Assembly (NCBI RefSeq): GCF_001889025.1
Contig: NZ_CP018154.1
Coordinates: 2,098,501-2,162,500 of the forward strand
Direction of reading: 5' to 3'
DNA from: Sphingorhabdus lutea
GTDB taxonomy: Bacteria > Pseudomonadota > Alphaproteobacteria > Sphingomonadales > Sphingomonadaceae
DNA: 64,000 bases
Position numbers and translations under genes: made by a program
In this document: positions 9,301 to 18,343 of the stretch, in pieces
Layout of the letters: the number at the start of each line of letters is the position of its first letter
Numbering within the stretch: position 1 is the first letter of the stretch
Notes under the pieces: model-generated
Databases searched by the model: none
What the model saw: only the letters and a program-made list of their open reading frames with translations
Told to the model about the DNA's origin: nothing

Positions 9301-10852
9301 AATATCACCCCCGCCTCATCATGATATTTACTCCATTGAGGATTTGGCACAGTTAATTTATGATTTGAAACAAATTAACCCACGTGCGCGCGTTTGCGTG
9401 AAATTGGTCAGCTCCGCCGGCATTGGAACAATTGCGGCAGGCGTGGCAAAGGCGCATGCCGATGTCATTTTGGTTTCGGGCAATGTTGGCGGTACAGGTG
9501 CATCCCCCTTAACCAGCATTAAATATGCCGGAACGCCATGGGAAATGGGCCTGTCCGAGGCGAACCAAGTCTTAACGCTTAATCGGCTTCGTCACCGCGT
9601 AAAATTACGTACCGATGGCGGGTTAAAAACGGGCCGCGATATTGTTATCGCCGCCATTTTGGGCGCGGAAGAATTTGGTATTGGCACATTAAGCCTGGTC
9701 GCCATGGGGTGCATCATGGTGCGCCAATGCCACAGCAACACCTGCCCTGTGGGGGTATGTGTTCAGGATGAACGCTTGCGCGAGAAATTTACCGGCACAC
9801 CGGAAAAGGTCATCAATCTTATGTCCTTTATTGCGGAGGAAGTGCGCGAAATATTGGCGCAGCTTGGCTATACATCATTGGATGAGATTATCGGCCAAAC
9901 CCATTTATTACGTCAGGTAAGCAGAGGCGCAGAGCATTTGGACGATCTTGACCTTAACCCTATTTTGGCAAAGGTTGATGCGCCCGATCATGAACGCCGC
10001 TTTGGCATCAAAACCCACCGTAATGAAGTACCAGACAGTTTGGACGCGCAAATTATTCAAGATGCAAAGGCTGTATTTGAACGGGGTGAGAAAATGCAGC
10101 TTACCTATAATGTTCGCAATACCCACCGCGCCGTTGGCACACGCCTGTCATCGGAAATAACAAGACTTTATGGCATGAAATCATTGAATGAGGGCCATGT
10201 TCATATCCGTCTGCGCGGGTCAACGGGACAATCGCTTGGCGCATTTTTATGCCAAGGGATTAGCTTGGAAGTATTTGGCGATGCCAATGATTATGTGGGC
10301 AAGGGATTATCCGGCGGGACAATTATTGTCCGCCCAACGGTCAGCTCCGCCCTGCAAAGTCAGGAAAATAGCATTGTCGGCAACACTGTTTTATATGGCG
10401 CGACATCGGGCAAATTATTTGCGGCGGGTCAAGCGGGTGAGCGTTTTGCCGTGCGCAATAGCGGCGCCAAAGTCGTGGTCGAGGGATGCGGATCAAACGG
10501 CCTTGAATATATGACCGGCGGCATTGCGGTTATTTTGGGCAAAACGGGCAATAATTTTGGAGCAGGCATGACCGGCGGTATGGCATTTGTTCTTGATTTG
10601 GATGATAGTTTTGAAAAATCCGCCAACCCTGAATCCATTATGTGGCAACGGTTGGAAAGCGCCTATTGGGAAGAAGAATTAAAAAATCTTGTCATCGAAC
10701 ATGCCGAGAAAACCGACAGTAAATGGTCGCAAAATATTCTGCATGATTGGGAAAATATGCGCGGTAAATTTTGGCAAATTTGCCCCAAGGAAATGTTGGA
10801 ACGGCTGTCCCAGCCTTTATCCGACAAACCCACATTACAGGCGGCCGAATAA
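6326..10852 (+). CDS. gltB: Glutamate synthase (NADPH) large subunit
   Basis: The alpha subunit of GOGAT, a cytosolic enzyme of ammonium assimilation, with 1508 residues as expected. Cys28 in GDACGVG would become the N-terminal nucleophile of the class II glutamine amidotransferase domain after removal of a 27-residue propeptide. Central and FMN-binding synthase domains follow, with GEGGEDSSRY and the 3Fe-4S cysteines C1129, C1135 and C1140 (CIMVRQCHSNTC). The C-terminal glycine-rich right-handed helix is complete (GSNGLEYMTGG). Ammonia released at Cys28 is channelled to the FMN site. It pairs with the gltD gene just upstream. Confidence 0.97.
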   Translation: MTTNFPTAEHERMANEGMYRPEFEGDACGVGLIAATDGNASRRVVVAAIDALKAVWHRGAVDADGKTGDGAGIHVDLPVRFFDDAIAASGHAVQPNHLAVGMIFLPRTDLNAQETCRTLVESELIAAGYTIYGWRQVPVNVSVIGDKAQRTRPEIEQIMIAGPLPEEQSRAEFEKQLYLVRRRIEKQVIAAQVNDFYICSLSNQSIIYKGLFLAESLSDFYPDLQDDRFISRVAIFHQRYSTNTFPQWWLAQPFRQLAHNGEINTIRGNKNWMKSHEIKMASLAFGDHSNDIKPVIPAGSSDTAALDAVFETLVRSGKEAPTAKLMLIPEAWHSNSDLPETHKAMYQYMASVMEPWDGPAALAMVDGKWALAGVDRNALRPLRYSITNDNLLVIGSETGMVVLPESSVIEKGRLGPGQMIAVNLDEGAVYRDKDLKDRTANEQDYTALVKGFRNINDLPLADDDASFNWDKAELTRRQVAAGMTLEDVEMVLAPMAEDAKEAIGSMGDDSPLAVVSDKPRLISQFFRQNFSQVTNPPIDSLRERHVMSLKTRFSNLANILDEKSQNEDVLVLESPVLTNKDWVRLSKAFTKVVAHIDCCYDPESGVNGMRAAIARIREEAENAVRTGKTELFLSDENIGPDKISIPMVLAAAAVHTHLVRKGLRSYSSVNVRSSECLDTHYFAVLIGVGATTVNAYVAEQSIVDRHNRGLLDGFTLEQAIENYRVAVNEGLLKILSKMGIAVISSYRGGYNFEAVGLSRALVNELFPGMPTKISGEGYASLFLNSQMRHEQAYESGAIRLPIGGFYKARHGGETHAYSAGVMHLLQSSVANDSYSTYLQFSQAVKEMPPVYLRDLMEFNYINKAVPIDDVEAITEIRKRFITPGMSLGALSPEAHETLAIAMNRIGAKAVSGEGGEDSSRYTPYPNGDNANSVIKQVASGRFGVTAEYLGSCDEIEIKVAQGAKPGEGGQLPGFKVTEFIAKLRHSTPGVTLISPPPHHDIYSIEDLAQLIYDLKQINPRARVCVKLVSSAGIGTIAAGVAKAHADVILVSGNVGGTGASPLTSIKYAGTPWEMGLSEANQVLTLNRLRHRVKLRTDGGLKTGRDIVIAAILGAEEFGIGTLSLVAMGCIMVRQCHSNTCPVGVCVQDERLREKFTGTPEKVINLMSFIAEEVREILAQLGYTSLDEIIGQTHLLRQVSRGAEHLDDLDLNPILAKVDAPDHERRFGIKTHRNEVPDSLDAQIIQDAKAVFERGEKMQLTYNVRNTHRAVGTRLSSEITRLYGMKSLNEGHVHIRLRGSTGQSLGAFLCQGISLEVFGDANDYVGKGLSGGTIIVRPTVSSALQSQENSIVGNTVLYGATSGKLFAAGQAGERFAVRNSGAKVVVEGCGSNGLEYMTGGIAVILGKTGNNFGAGMTGGMAFVLDLDDSFEKSANPESIMWQRLESAYWEEELKNLVIEHAEKTDSKWSQNILHDWENMRGKFWQICPKEMLERLSQPLSDKPTLQAAE

Positions 10853-10884
10853 TATAATAAACCAAGCAATTATAAGGATATTAT

Positions 10885-11226
10885 ATGCCCAAAATAGCGT
10901 TAAACTATATTGAAATTCAATCAAATGACGTAGCGCGGGCCAAATTATTTTATCAACAATTGCTTGGTTTAAAATTCACTGAATATGGACCAGAATATAT
11001 TGCCGCAGAGGATGGCCCCGCCCATTTTGCGATCGCGGCGGCCCATGAAGTAAAAACCCCGCCCCTGCCTGTTTTTGAAACCGATGATATAGGCGCAAGC
11101 TATGCATTGGCGCAATCATCTGGGCAAAAAATTGTTGCAGAAATATTCGGATATCCCGGCGGGCAAAGATTTGAAATGTTGGATGTGGATGGCAACCGCA
11201 TTGCAATTTACCAACCCAATTCTTAA
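10885..11226 (+). CDS. VOC-fold (glyoxalase/bleomycin resistance-like) protein
   Basis: A 113-residue single-domain protein with the beta-alpha-beta-beta-beta arrangement of the vicinal oxygen chelate family. It begins with a strand and IQSNDVARAKLFYQQLLG, and ends with the paired motif PGGQRFEMLDVDGNRIAIY. A Glu occupies the typical metal-ligand place, but a full set of ligands cannot be assigned, and many such short proteins have no known reaction. It lies 32 bp after gltB in the same direction with an AAGGA site, so it may be co-transcribed. The substrate is unknown. Confidence 0.85.
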   Translation: MPKIALNYIEIQSNDVARAKLFYQQLLGLKFTEYGPEYIAAEDGPAHFAIAAAHEVKTPPLPVFETDDIGASYALAQSSGQKIVAEIFGYPGGQRFEMLDVDGNRIAIYQPNS

Positions 11227-11282
11227 TTCATCCTTTCATATAATCTTAATTTAATTCTTCACTTTATACCATAATCGGGTAA

Positions 11283-11963
11283 ATGGGTCTTATGTGGCGT
11301 CTGCATCAATTTCCTATTTGTCCTTTTTCACGCAAGGTCCGTCTATTGATGGGCGAAAAAGGCATTGCATATAGCTTGCAAAGCGAATTTCCGTGGGAAT
11401 TGCGCGATGAATTTTTATATATGAACCCCACGGGCCGCACACCCGTTTTGGTGCATGAAGAAAAGAATATCACCCTGTGCGACAGCATGGCCATTTGCGA
11501 ATATTTGGACGAAACCGTTGACAGCGCCAAAATGATAAATGGCAGCGCGGAATATCGCGCCGAAATCCGCCGCCTTGTTTCATGGTTTGATGAACAATTT
11601 TATGGCGATGTTACCGCGCCCTTATTGCATGAACGGATGCGTAAAAGATTGGTATCGCGCGAATCCCCAAATGCCGGCGTGTTGCGGGAGGCGATGCGCC
11701 TTGCCAATGGCCATTTGGATTATATGGATTATTTAATCGACCATCGCAATTGGATGGCGGGCGCAAAGATGAGCCTGGCCGATTTGGCGGCGGCGGCCCA
11801 ATTATCGGTTGCCGATTATCTTGGCGGCATTGATTGGACTGGACATGCCCAGACCAAGGCATGGTATTCCATGTTTAAAAGCCGGCCAAGCTTCCGCCCC
11901 TTATTGTCCGAGCGGATGAAGGCGATTGCCCCCCCTGCCCATTATGATCAGGTCGATTTTTAA
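11283..11963 (+). CDS. fzlA: GST-fold protein, probable FtsZ-binding protein FzlA
   Basis: A 226-residue protein with an N-terminal thioredoxin-fold GST domain (FPICPFSRKVRLLMGEKGI, then NPTGRTPVLV and DSMAICEYLDE) and an all-helical C-terminal domain. The overall pattern, including the PSFRPLLSER-x6-PP-x-HY ending, matches my recollection of FzlA of Caulobacter and relatives. FzlA is a GST-like protein without known transferase activity that binds FtsZ filaments and supports constriction. This is recognition from memory, not an alignment; a plain glutathione transferase is the alternative. Met4 (11292) could also be the start. It stands alone between the glt cluster and ubiG. Confidence 0.75.
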   Translation: MGLMWRLHQFPICPFSRKVRLLMGEKGIAYSLQSEFPWELRDEFLYMNPTGRTPVLVHEEKNITLCDSMAICEYLDETVDSAKMINGSAEYRAEIRRLVSWFDEQFYGDVTAPLLHERMRKRLVSRESPNAGVLREAMRLANGHLDYMDYLIDHRNWMAGAKMSLADLAAAAQLSVADYLGGIDWTGHAQTKAWYSMFKSRPSFRPLLSERMKAIAPPAHYDQVDF

Positions 11964-12010
11964 TGGCCGTTTTCTCTTAATGGCTGCTTTTGCGCAAATT
12001 TTTAATCAAA

Positions 12011-12745
12011 TTACTTAAATTTCGCGCTTAATATATAATTTAAATCGATATTATCGGACAAATGCAGCCCCTTTGCCGGGGAAAAGCCAATACCGCGCAT
12101 ATCAATAATTTCCATGCCAATATTATCCAGCATTTGGCCAAGCTCATCAGGCTTGATAAATTTGTTCCAATCATGTGTGCCGCGCGGCACCATGCCAAAA
12201 CGTTCGGCCGCCTCCACCAAAAATAACCGCGATGCCGTGGTCCGATTTGGTGTGGATAACAGCATCAATCCATCTGATTTCAACTTATCAGCCAATTGAC
12301 GAAGGAATATTTGTGGATCGAGGACATGTTCCAACACCTCCATCGAGCTGACAATGTCCATAAAAGGTAATTTTATCTGGCCAATTTCGCCATGATGATA
12401 GGAAATTTTTAATCCAGAATTTGCGGCATGATCGCGCGCCACCGCAATATTTTCACCCGCCGCATCCACGCCATATATATTGCCGCCCAAACGGGCCAAT
12501 GGTTCGCAAAGCAAACCCGCACCGCATCCCACATCAACAATATTTTTATCCAAAATTGGCTGCCTTAATTGTGGGTCAGTGCCAAAAAAATCATCAATTA
12601 CGCGGCGGATAAAGGCCAGCCGCACCGGATTTAATTTGTGCAGCATTGCCGAGCTGCCCTTTGGATTCCACCAATCGGCCGCCAAAGTACCGAAATGTTC
12701 CGCTTCAGCCCCTAAAATTGTAATATCATTGCTTGCCTTTGCCAT
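12011..12745 (-). CDS. ubiG: Ubiquinone biosynthesis O-methyltransferase UbiG
   Basis: An SAM-dependent methyltransferase that carries out both O-methylation steps of ubiquinone synthesis. It has 244 residues, the family length. The N-terminal part has FGTLAADWWNPKGSSAMLHKLNP, cut here to its recognisable pieces FGTLAADWW and LHKLNP, which is diagnostic for UbiG. The SAM motif VDVGCGAGLL begins at residue 70. Later motifs include a DIVSSMEVLEHV-type motif II and an LSTPNRT motif. It is divergent from lysC with only 64 bp between the starts. Confidence 0.96.
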   Translation of the reverse strand: MAKASNDITILGAEAEHFGTLAADWWNPKGSSAMLHKLNPVRLAFIRRVIDDFFGTDPQLRQPILDKNIVDVGCGAGLLCEPLARLGGNIYGVDAAGENIAVARDHAANSGLKISYHHGEIGQIKLPFMDIVSSMEVLEHVLDPQIFLRQLADKLKSDGLMLLSTPNRTTASRLFLVEAAERFGMVPRGTHDWNKFIKPDELGQMLDNIGMEIIDMRGIGFSPAKGLHLSDNIDLNYILSAKFK

Positions 12746-12809
12746 TCGGCCACATTATCAGGTCATGGCATGAGTTCACAGCCTTTATTTAAGGAAAATA
12801 TCGAAAAAA

Positions 12810-14081
12810 ATGGCACGTATAGTAATGAAATTTGGCGGGACATCCATGGCGGGCAGCGAACGTATTCGCCGCGTCGCCCAAATTGTCCGCAGTCAGGCCG
12901 ATGCCGGCCATGAAGTCGCCGTTGTTGTTTCCGCCATGGCGGGCGAAACCGATCGTTTGGTCAATTTTTGTCGAGAGGCAAATCCCCTATATGATCCAGC
13001 AGAATATGATGTGGTCGTGGCCAGCGGCGAACAAGTGACAAGCGGCTTGCTTGCCCTTACGCTACAGGCACTTGGTGCAAAGGCACGAAGCTGGCTTGGC
13101 TGGCAAATGCCCATCCACACCGACAAAGCATATGCCAAGGCACGTATCGGTAATATTGATGCAGAAGCCCTTATCGCGTCGATGCAGTCGGGTGAAATTG
13201 CCGTCATTCCTGGTTTTCAGGGGCTTAGCGATGAAAACCGCATCACCACATTGGGACGCGGGGGTTCAGATACCAGCGCGGTGGCCATTGCGGCGGCGGT
13301 AAAAGCGGACAGATGCGATATTTATACCGATGTTGACGGGGTATATACCACCGACCCGCGCATTGTTGCCCGCGCGCGTAAATTAAAAGCAGTCACATAT
13401 GAAGAAATGTTGGAATTGGCCAGTGTGGGGGCAAAGGTTTTGCAAACCCGCTCGGTCGGTTTGGCCATGAAAGAAGGGGTAAAGGTTCAGGTTTTATCCT
13501 CCTTTACCGACGAAAATGCCCCCAATGCAGATAGCATCCCCGGCACAATGATTGTCAGCGATGAAGAGCTGGAAAAAATGGAATTGGAGAATGAAATAGT
13601 GGAACGCCAACTCATCACCGGTATCGCCCATGATAAAAATGAGGCAAAACTTACCCTTACCCGTGTGCCCGATTTACCCGGCGCAGTATCAAATATTTTT
13701 GCCCCCTTGGCCGATGCCGCCATTAACGTGGATATGATAATTCAAAATGTGGGCCGTGATAAGGGCGAAACCGATGTGACATTTACCGTGCCACAGGCCG
13801 ATTTGGTCCGCTGCACCTCTATTTTGGAAAATGCGCGGGAGAAAATCGGATTTAACCGCCTTATTTCAGATACCAAAGTCGCCAAAATATCGGTTGTCGG
13901 TGTTGGTATGAAAAGCCATGCCGGCGTTGCCAGCACTATGTTTACATCTTTGGCGGACCGCAAAATCAACATACAGGCGATTTCCACATCGGAAATTAAG
14001 GTCAGCGTGCTGATTGATGAAGATGAAACCGAGCTGGCCGTGCGTGTGCTGCACACTGCCTATGGGCTTGATGCGGAATAA
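12810..14081 (+). CDS. lysC: Aspartate kinase
   Basis: The first enzyme of the lysine, threonine and methionine pathway, phosphorylating aspartate. It has 423 residues. The kinase signature KFGGTS is at residues 7-12, with GRGGSDTSAVAIAAA in the ATP/aspartate region and YTDVDGVYTTDPR following. The last 160 residues contain two ACT domains (around 270-340 and 350-420), the usual site of feedback inhibition by lysine and/or threonine. A strong terminator follows at 14106, so it is probably monocistronic. It shares a short divergent control region with ubiG. Confidence 0.97.
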   Translation: MARIVMKFGGTSMAGSERIRRVAQIVRSQADAGHEVAVVVSAMAGETDRLVNFCREANPLYDPAEYDVVVASGEQVTSGLLALTLQALGAKARSWLGWQMPIHTDKAYAKARIGNIDAEALIASMQSGEIAVIPGFQGLSDENRITTLGRGGSDTSAVAIAAAVKADRCDIYTDVDGVYTTDPRIVARARKLKAVTYEEMLELASVGAKVLQTRSVGLAMKEGVKVQVLSSFTDENAPNADSIPGTMIVSDEELEKMELENEIVERQLITGIAHDKNEAKLTLTRVPDLPGAVSNIFAPLADAAINVDMIIQNVGRDKGETDVTFTVPQADLVRCTSILENAREKIGFNRLISDTKVAKISVVGVGMKSHAGVASTMFTSLADRKINIQAISTSEIKVSVLIDEDETELAVRVLHTAYGLDAE

Positions 14082-14105
14082 AAACTAAATTTAATATTCA
14101 TAATC

Positions 14106-14138
14106 AAACCGGCTGAGAGCAATTTCAGCCGGTTTTTT
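14106..14138 (+). terminator. Rho-independent terminator of lysC
   Basis: AAACCGGCTGA (14106-14116) and TCAGCCGGTTT (14125-14135) form a perfect 11-bp stem with an 8-nt loop, followed by a run of T. It lies 24 bp after the lysC stop codon. Confidence 0.9.
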
Positions 14139-14228
14139 TGCGTTTGTGATTTGTAAAAAAAAAATTCACAAATAATGAAGAAATAAAGTGCGCGCGGACC
14201 AATGGGGGGGAGAAAAAGCCCGCGCGCG

Positions 14229-14245
14229 ATGCCCATAAAGGGCAT
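14229..14245 (-). terminator. Small hairpin just past katG
   Basis: ATGCCC and GGGCAT form a 6-bp stem around a 5-nt loop, four bases after the katG stop on the minus strand. There is no T-run directly after it; a GGGCTTTTT lies a little further on. It is a weak terminator candidate. Confidence 0.35.
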
Positions 14246-14249
14246 ATAT

Positions 14250-16424
14250 TTATGCTATATCAAAACGATCAGCATCCATAATTTTTGCCCATGCATTGGC
14301 AAAATCTTTCACAAATTTGGCTTCATTGCCATTTTCTGCGTAAAATTCTGACATTGCGCGAAGCTGTGCATGCGAACCAAAAATCAAATCGGCACGGCTG
14401 GCTTTCCATTTTTCTGCACCGCTGGCCCGGTCTGTTCCGACAAATTCTTCGTCATTGCTGCCTTCAACCGCGCTCCACACGACATCCATGCTTAACAAAT
14501 TGGCGAAAAAGTCGTTGGTCAACTGGCCTTTTCTTTCGGTAAAGACGCCATGTTCGCGATTGCCGCTATTTGCGCCCAAAACACGAAGACCGCCGACCAA
14601 AACAGTCATTTCGGAAATGGAAAGCCCTAATAAATCAGCACGATCAATCAATAATTCCTCAGTGCGCACCGACATTTTTGATTTTAGATAATTTCTAAAG
14701 CCATCTGCCTGTGGCTCCATTACCTCAAAACTTTCAACATCGGTTTGCTCTGCGCTGGCATCGCCCCTGCCGGTTGTAACGGGGATGGAGATTTCCATTC
14801 CGGCGGCCTTTGCTGCGGCCTCAACCGCTGCAGTGCCACCAAGAACAATCAAATCGGCGATGGATATATTGGCACTGCCTTTAATTTCTTCCAGCTTTGA
14901 TATCACATGCGACAATTCCTCTGGATCATTTACTGCCCATCCATTTTGTGGGGCAAGCCGCACGCGCGCACCATTTGCACCGCCACGATGGTCGGATTTG
15001 CGATAGGTGGATGCCGATGCCCATGCCGCCTTGACCAATTGAGGAATGCTAAGCCCGCTATTCAAAATCGCCTTTTTAAATTCGGCAATTTCGGCATCGC
15101 TTAATGCAGTGCCCGCAGGAACAGGATCTTGCCAAATCAAATCTTCGGCAGGGACTTCAGGTCCAACATAACGCGCCTTTGGCCCCATATCGCGGTGGCA
15201 AAGTTTGAACCAAGCACGCGCAAATGCGTCATCCAAGGCCGCCTGATTATTGCGGAAATTTTCCGAAATTTTGCGATATTCAGGATCGGTTTTTAACGCC
15301 AAATCTGCGGTCGTCATCATGGTCGGCACTTTTTTGCCTGCATCATGCGCGGCAGGTGCCATATCTTCTTCTTTTTGATTTATTGGCTGCCATTGATGTG
15401 CGCCTGCGGGGCTTTTCACCAATTCATACTCATAATCCATCAACAGGCGGAAATAATTGCCATTCCACTGCGTTGGTGTGGATGACCATGAACCTTCGAT
15501 TCCGCTGGTAATGGCATGAGCGCCAACGCCGCTTTCAAATCCACTGGTCCAACCCAAACCTTGCTGTGTAATATCGCCGCCTTCTGGCGCTTCACCGACC
15601 AAGGCAGCATCGCCTGCGCCATGTGCCTTGCCAAATGCGTGGCCACCGGCGACCAATGCAACGGTTTCTTCGTCATTCATTCCCATACGAGCAAATGTTT
15701 CACGAATATCGCGGGCGGACAAAGCGGGATCTGGATTGCCGCCTGGGCCTTCGGGATTAACATAAATCAACCCCATTTGAATCGCGGCCAATGGGTTTTC
15801 AAGCTCCAATTGCTTATCGGGATCAATACGGGTTTGCACGCCTTCGCTTACCCATTGATCTTCATTGCCCCAATAAACGGTTTCTGGTTCAAACACATCG
15901 GCGCGGCCGCCGCCAAATCCAAATACCGGACCGCCCATTGATTCAATGGCAACATTTCCAGCAAGAATATATAAATCGGCCCAGCTGATTTGCTGACCAT
16001 ATTTTTGTTTAATCGGCCATAATAAACGGCGCGCTTTATCCAAATTGCCATTGTCGGGCCAGCTGTTTAACGGGGCAAAACGTTGCTGTCCGCTATTGCC
16101 GCCGCCACGACCATCGGCGGTGCGATATGTGCCCGCAGCATGCCATGCCATGCGAATGAAAAATGGGCCATAATGACCATAATCGGCGGGCCACCACGGC
16201 TTGCTATCGGTCATCAAATCGCGAATATCTTTTTTCAATTGCTGATAATCGATTTTTTCAAATGATTTGGCATAGTTGAAATCGGCATCAACAGGATCAG
16301 TGCGCCGACCTGATTGTTGCAAAATTTCCATATTTAAAGCCTTTGGCCACCAATCACGATTGCTGCGCCCCATTAACGGGCGTGCCTCGCCATGCATTAC
16401 CGGACATTTTGATATATCGTTCAT
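14250..16424 (-). CDS. katG: Catalase-peroxidase
   Basis: A bifunctional heme enzyme that destroys hydrogen peroxide and has broad peroxidase activity. It has 724 residues, with the two-domain KatG duplication. The N-terminal domain carries the distal site R91, W94 and H95 ([11 protein letters not shown]), the proximal H262 ([12 protein letters not shown]), and Y221 and M247, which with W94 would form the Met-Tyr-Trp adduct needed for catalase activity. The C-terminal domain is the heme-less copy. Nothing indicates secretion, so it acts in the cytosol. A candidate promoter (TTGCAC-N17-CATATA) lies upstream with a perfect inverted repeat beside its -35, fitting peroxide-activated control. No oxyR or furA neighbour is present. 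Confidence 0.98.
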   Translation of the reverse strand: MNDISKCPVMHGEARPLMGRSNRDWWPKALNMEILQQSGRRTDPVDADFNYAKSFEKIDYQQLKKDIRDLMTDSKPWWPADYGHYGPFFIRMAWHAAGTYRTADGRGGGNSGQQRFAPLNSWPDNGNLDKARRLLWPIKQKYGQQISWADLYILAGNVAIESMGGPVFGFGGGRADVFEPETVYWGNEDQWVSEGVQTRIDPDKQLELENPLAAIQMGLIYVNPEGPGGNPDPALSARDIRETFARMGMNDEETVALVAGGHAFGKAHGAGDAALVGEAPEGGDITQQGLGWTSGFESGVGAHAITSGIEGSWSSTPTQWNGNYFRLLMDYEYELVKSPAGAHQWQPINQKEEDMAPAAHDAGKKVPTMMTTADLALKTDPEYRKISENFRNNQAALDDAFARAWFKLCHRDMGPKARYVGPEVPAEDLIWQDPVPAGTALSDAEIAEFKKAILNSGLSIPQLVKAAWASASTYRKSDHRGGANGARVRLAPQNGWAVNDPEELSHVISKLEEIKGSANISIADLIVLGGTAAVEAAAKAAGMEISIPVTTGRGDASAEQTDVESFEVMEPQADGFRNYLKSKMSVRTEELLIDRADLLGLSISEMTVLVGGLRVLGANSGNREHGVFTERKGQLTNDFFANLLSMDVVWSAVEGSNDEEFVGTDRASGAEKWKASRADLIFGSHAQLRAMSEFYAENGNEAKFVKDFANAWAKIMDADRFDIA

Positions 16425-16461
16425 AAAATCTCGCCTTTCCTATTTCATTTAATCTGCACTT

Positions 16462-16490
16462 TATATGCACCTATAAAATAAATTGTGCAA
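16462..16490 (-). promoter_or_regulatory. Candidate katG promoter
   Basis: On the minus strand, TTGCAC (16490-16485) and CATATA (16467-16462) are separated by 17 bp. Transcription would start roughly 30 bp before the katG ATG, which has a purine-rich ribosome site (AGGAAAGGCGAG). The upstream edge of the -35 touches the inverted repeat at 16489-16520. Confidence 0.5.
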
Positions 16491-16520
16491 ATCGATTAAA
16501 CTTCTTCCTGTAATCGATTT
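16489..16520. promoter_or_regulatory. Perfect 10-bp inverted repeat, likely activator site for katG
   Basis: AAATCGATTA (16489-16498) and TAATCGATTT (16511-16520) are perfect complements separated by 12 bp. Each arm contains the palindrome ATCGAT, and the two ATCGAT centres are 22 bp apart, two helical turns. The repeat abuts the -35 of the candidate katG promoter on its upstream side, the position expected for an activator. It does not fit the classical OxyR ATAG-N7-CTAT pattern, so the binding protein is unknown. Confidence 0.55.
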
Positions 16521-16674
16521 TACCACTTAAAACTATCTGAGGAAACTGCTCAATATTGGCTTTACCATTTATTTATTTCCTTGCTCCTTTCACATTTTGG
16601 ACGCTAAAGCAGGAAATTAAAACATATCGTAAATAATAATTATTTCAATATTACGTAGGGTAAAGTAGAATTTT

Positions 16675-17670
16675 ATGAGTAATTTATCAACGTTAATGCA
16701 GCGCGGCACCGAATTTTTGGGCTGTGACACCGCCATTATGTGCGGCGCGATGAGCTGGGTCTCTGAACGTCATTTGGTCAGTGCCATTTCAAATGCGGGA
16801 GGATTTGGGGTGATTGCATGCGGCGCAATGACGCCGGAATTATTGGACAATGAAATTGCAGCGACCAAGGCGATGACCCAAAAACCATTTGGTGTAAACC
16901 TTATCACCATGCATCCACAGCTTTTCGACCTTATCGCCATTTGCGATAAGCATAAGGTCAGCCATATTGTTCTTGCCGGTGGTCTGCCGCCAAAGGGCAG
17001 TTTAGAGGCGATTAAGGCCACCGGCGCAAAGGTGGTCTGTTTTGCCCCGGCCCTAACATTAGCAAAAAAATTCATCCGTTCGGGTGTTGATGCACTGGTT
17101 ATTGAGGGGATGGAAGCAGGCGGCCATATTGGCCCGGTGGCAACATCGGTCTTGGCGCAGGAAATCCTGCCCGAAGTGGCCGACCAAATTCCCGTTTTTG
17201 TGGCAGGCGGCATCGGGCGTGGTGATTTAATGGCCAGCTATCTTCGCATGGGGGCATCGGGCGTGCAAATGGGCACTATTTTCGCCTGCGCTACCGAATC
17301 CATCGCCCATGAAAATTTCAAAAAGGCGTTTTTCCGTGCCAATGCCCGCGATGCAGTGGCCAGCGTGCAAATTGACCCGCGCCTTCCCGTTATTCCCGTT
17401 CGCGCCTTAAAAAATAAAGGCACAGAGGAATTTACGGCCAAACAACGCGAAGTCGCCAATTTATTGGATGAGGGCAAGGTCGATATGATGGAGGCCCAAT
17501 TGCAAATTGAACATTATTGGGCGGGGGCACTGCGCCGTGCGGTGGTTGATGGCGATGTTGAAAATGGGTCAATTATGGCGGGCCAATCGGTTGGCATGGT
17601 GACAAAGGAACAGCCCGTGGCCGATATTATTGCGCAAATTATGAAAGAGGGCGAGGCGGCGCTTTCATAA
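16675..17670 (+). CDS. Nitronate monooxygenase / FabK-like flavin oxidoreductase
   Basis: A 331-residue FMN-binding TIM-barrel protein. Family marks include the N-terminal CGAMSWVS segment, EGMEAGGHIGP at about 144-153 (the active-site His loop, H151), and FVAGGIGRGDLMASYLRMGA for the FMN phosphate. The family holds nitronate monooxygenases, which detoxify alkyl nitronates, and FabK enoyl-ACP reductases; the AGGHIG signature is shared, so the sequence does not decide between them. The gene stands alone, divergent from katG across a 250-bp gap, and could be controlled from the same region. No fatty-acid synthesis genes are adjacent, which slightly favours the monooxygenase reading. Confidence 0.85.
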   Translation: MSNLSTLMQRGTEFLGCDTAIMCGAMSWVSERHLVSAISNAGGFGVIACGAMTPELLDNEIAATKAMTQKPFGVNLITMHPQLFDLIAICDKHKVSHIVLAGGLPPKGSLEAIKATGAKVVCFAPALTLAKKFIRSGVDALVIEGMEAGGHIGPVATSVLAQEILPEVADQIPVFVAGGIGRGDLMASYLRMGASGVQMGTIFACATESIAHENFKKAFFRANARDAVASVQIDPRLPVIPVRALKNKGTEEFTAKQREVANLLDEGKVDMMEAQLQIEHYWAGALRRAVVDGDVENGSIMAGQSVGMVTKEQPVADIIAQIMKEGEAALS

Positions 17671-17830
17671 AAATATTCACATAACAGGTCCGCGATGAAG
17701 ATTAAGGGGCGCGAAGACCTGCCCTCATCTCGCTTATCGTCGATATTTTATGACGTTTGTCGAATTATAATGGGTCGCTGCTTGCCGCGATGATGGCTTT
17801 CGTCCATATTTATGGAAAATGGGGGTTATT

Positions 17831-18343
17831 ATGGAAATAGATACAGGCGAAGCTGAAATAATATTACAGGAAATTAAAGGTAGCTACAGCCGCCTTACCC
17901 CACTTGATCCTGCCTATGTCAATGTTTTGCGCCTGTCATTTGGCTTGCTTGCGCTGCCTATTTTAATTGGCGCGGGCGTTTTGGAATTTGCCGAGCTGCT
18001 GCCCATGGGCAGTATCATCATTCCTGTAATTTTTATTATTGCATCATTATTATGGCGGCTGCCCATGCGGAAATATCGCAGATGGGGATATGATATGGCC
18101 GATGATAGATTGGAAATTGAGCGCGGATTCCTATTTTACCAAAATAGCATTGTGCCATTTAGCCGCGTGCAACATGTGGATGTCGGGCAAGGGCCGATTG
18201 AACGGATTTTCGGCATGGCGCATTTAATTTTATATACAGCGGGTCAACATAATAGCCATGTCACCCTGCCTGGTCTGACCCGTGATCAAGCAGAACAAAT
18301 GCGCGACACTGCTCGCCATTATATTCGCAAAGCAAATATATGA
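17831..18343 (+). CDS. Small membrane protein with bacterial PH domain (YdbS-like)
   Basis: A 170-residue protein from the ATG at 17831, which has GGGGG at ribosome-site distance; an in-frame ATG at 17819 is less well placed. Two membrane segments lie at about 34-52 and 58-76, followed by a single bPH2 (DUF304) domain whose hallmark is PFSRVQHVDVGQGPIERIFG. The family, typified by YdbS of Bacillus, is usually encoded beside a larger three-PH-domain partner, and that is the case here: the next gene overlaps by 4 bp (ATGA). The role is unknown; ydbST has been linked to envelope stress and resistance to some bacteriocins. Confidence 0.85.
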   Translation: MEIDTGEAEIILQEIKGSYSRLTPLDPAYVNVLRLSFGLLALPILIGAGVLEFAELLPMGSIIIPVIFIIASLLWRLPMRKYRRWGYDMADDRLEIERGFLFYQNSIVPFSRVQHVDVGQGPIERIFGMAHLILYTAGQHNSHVTLPGLTRDQAEQMRDTARHYIRKANI

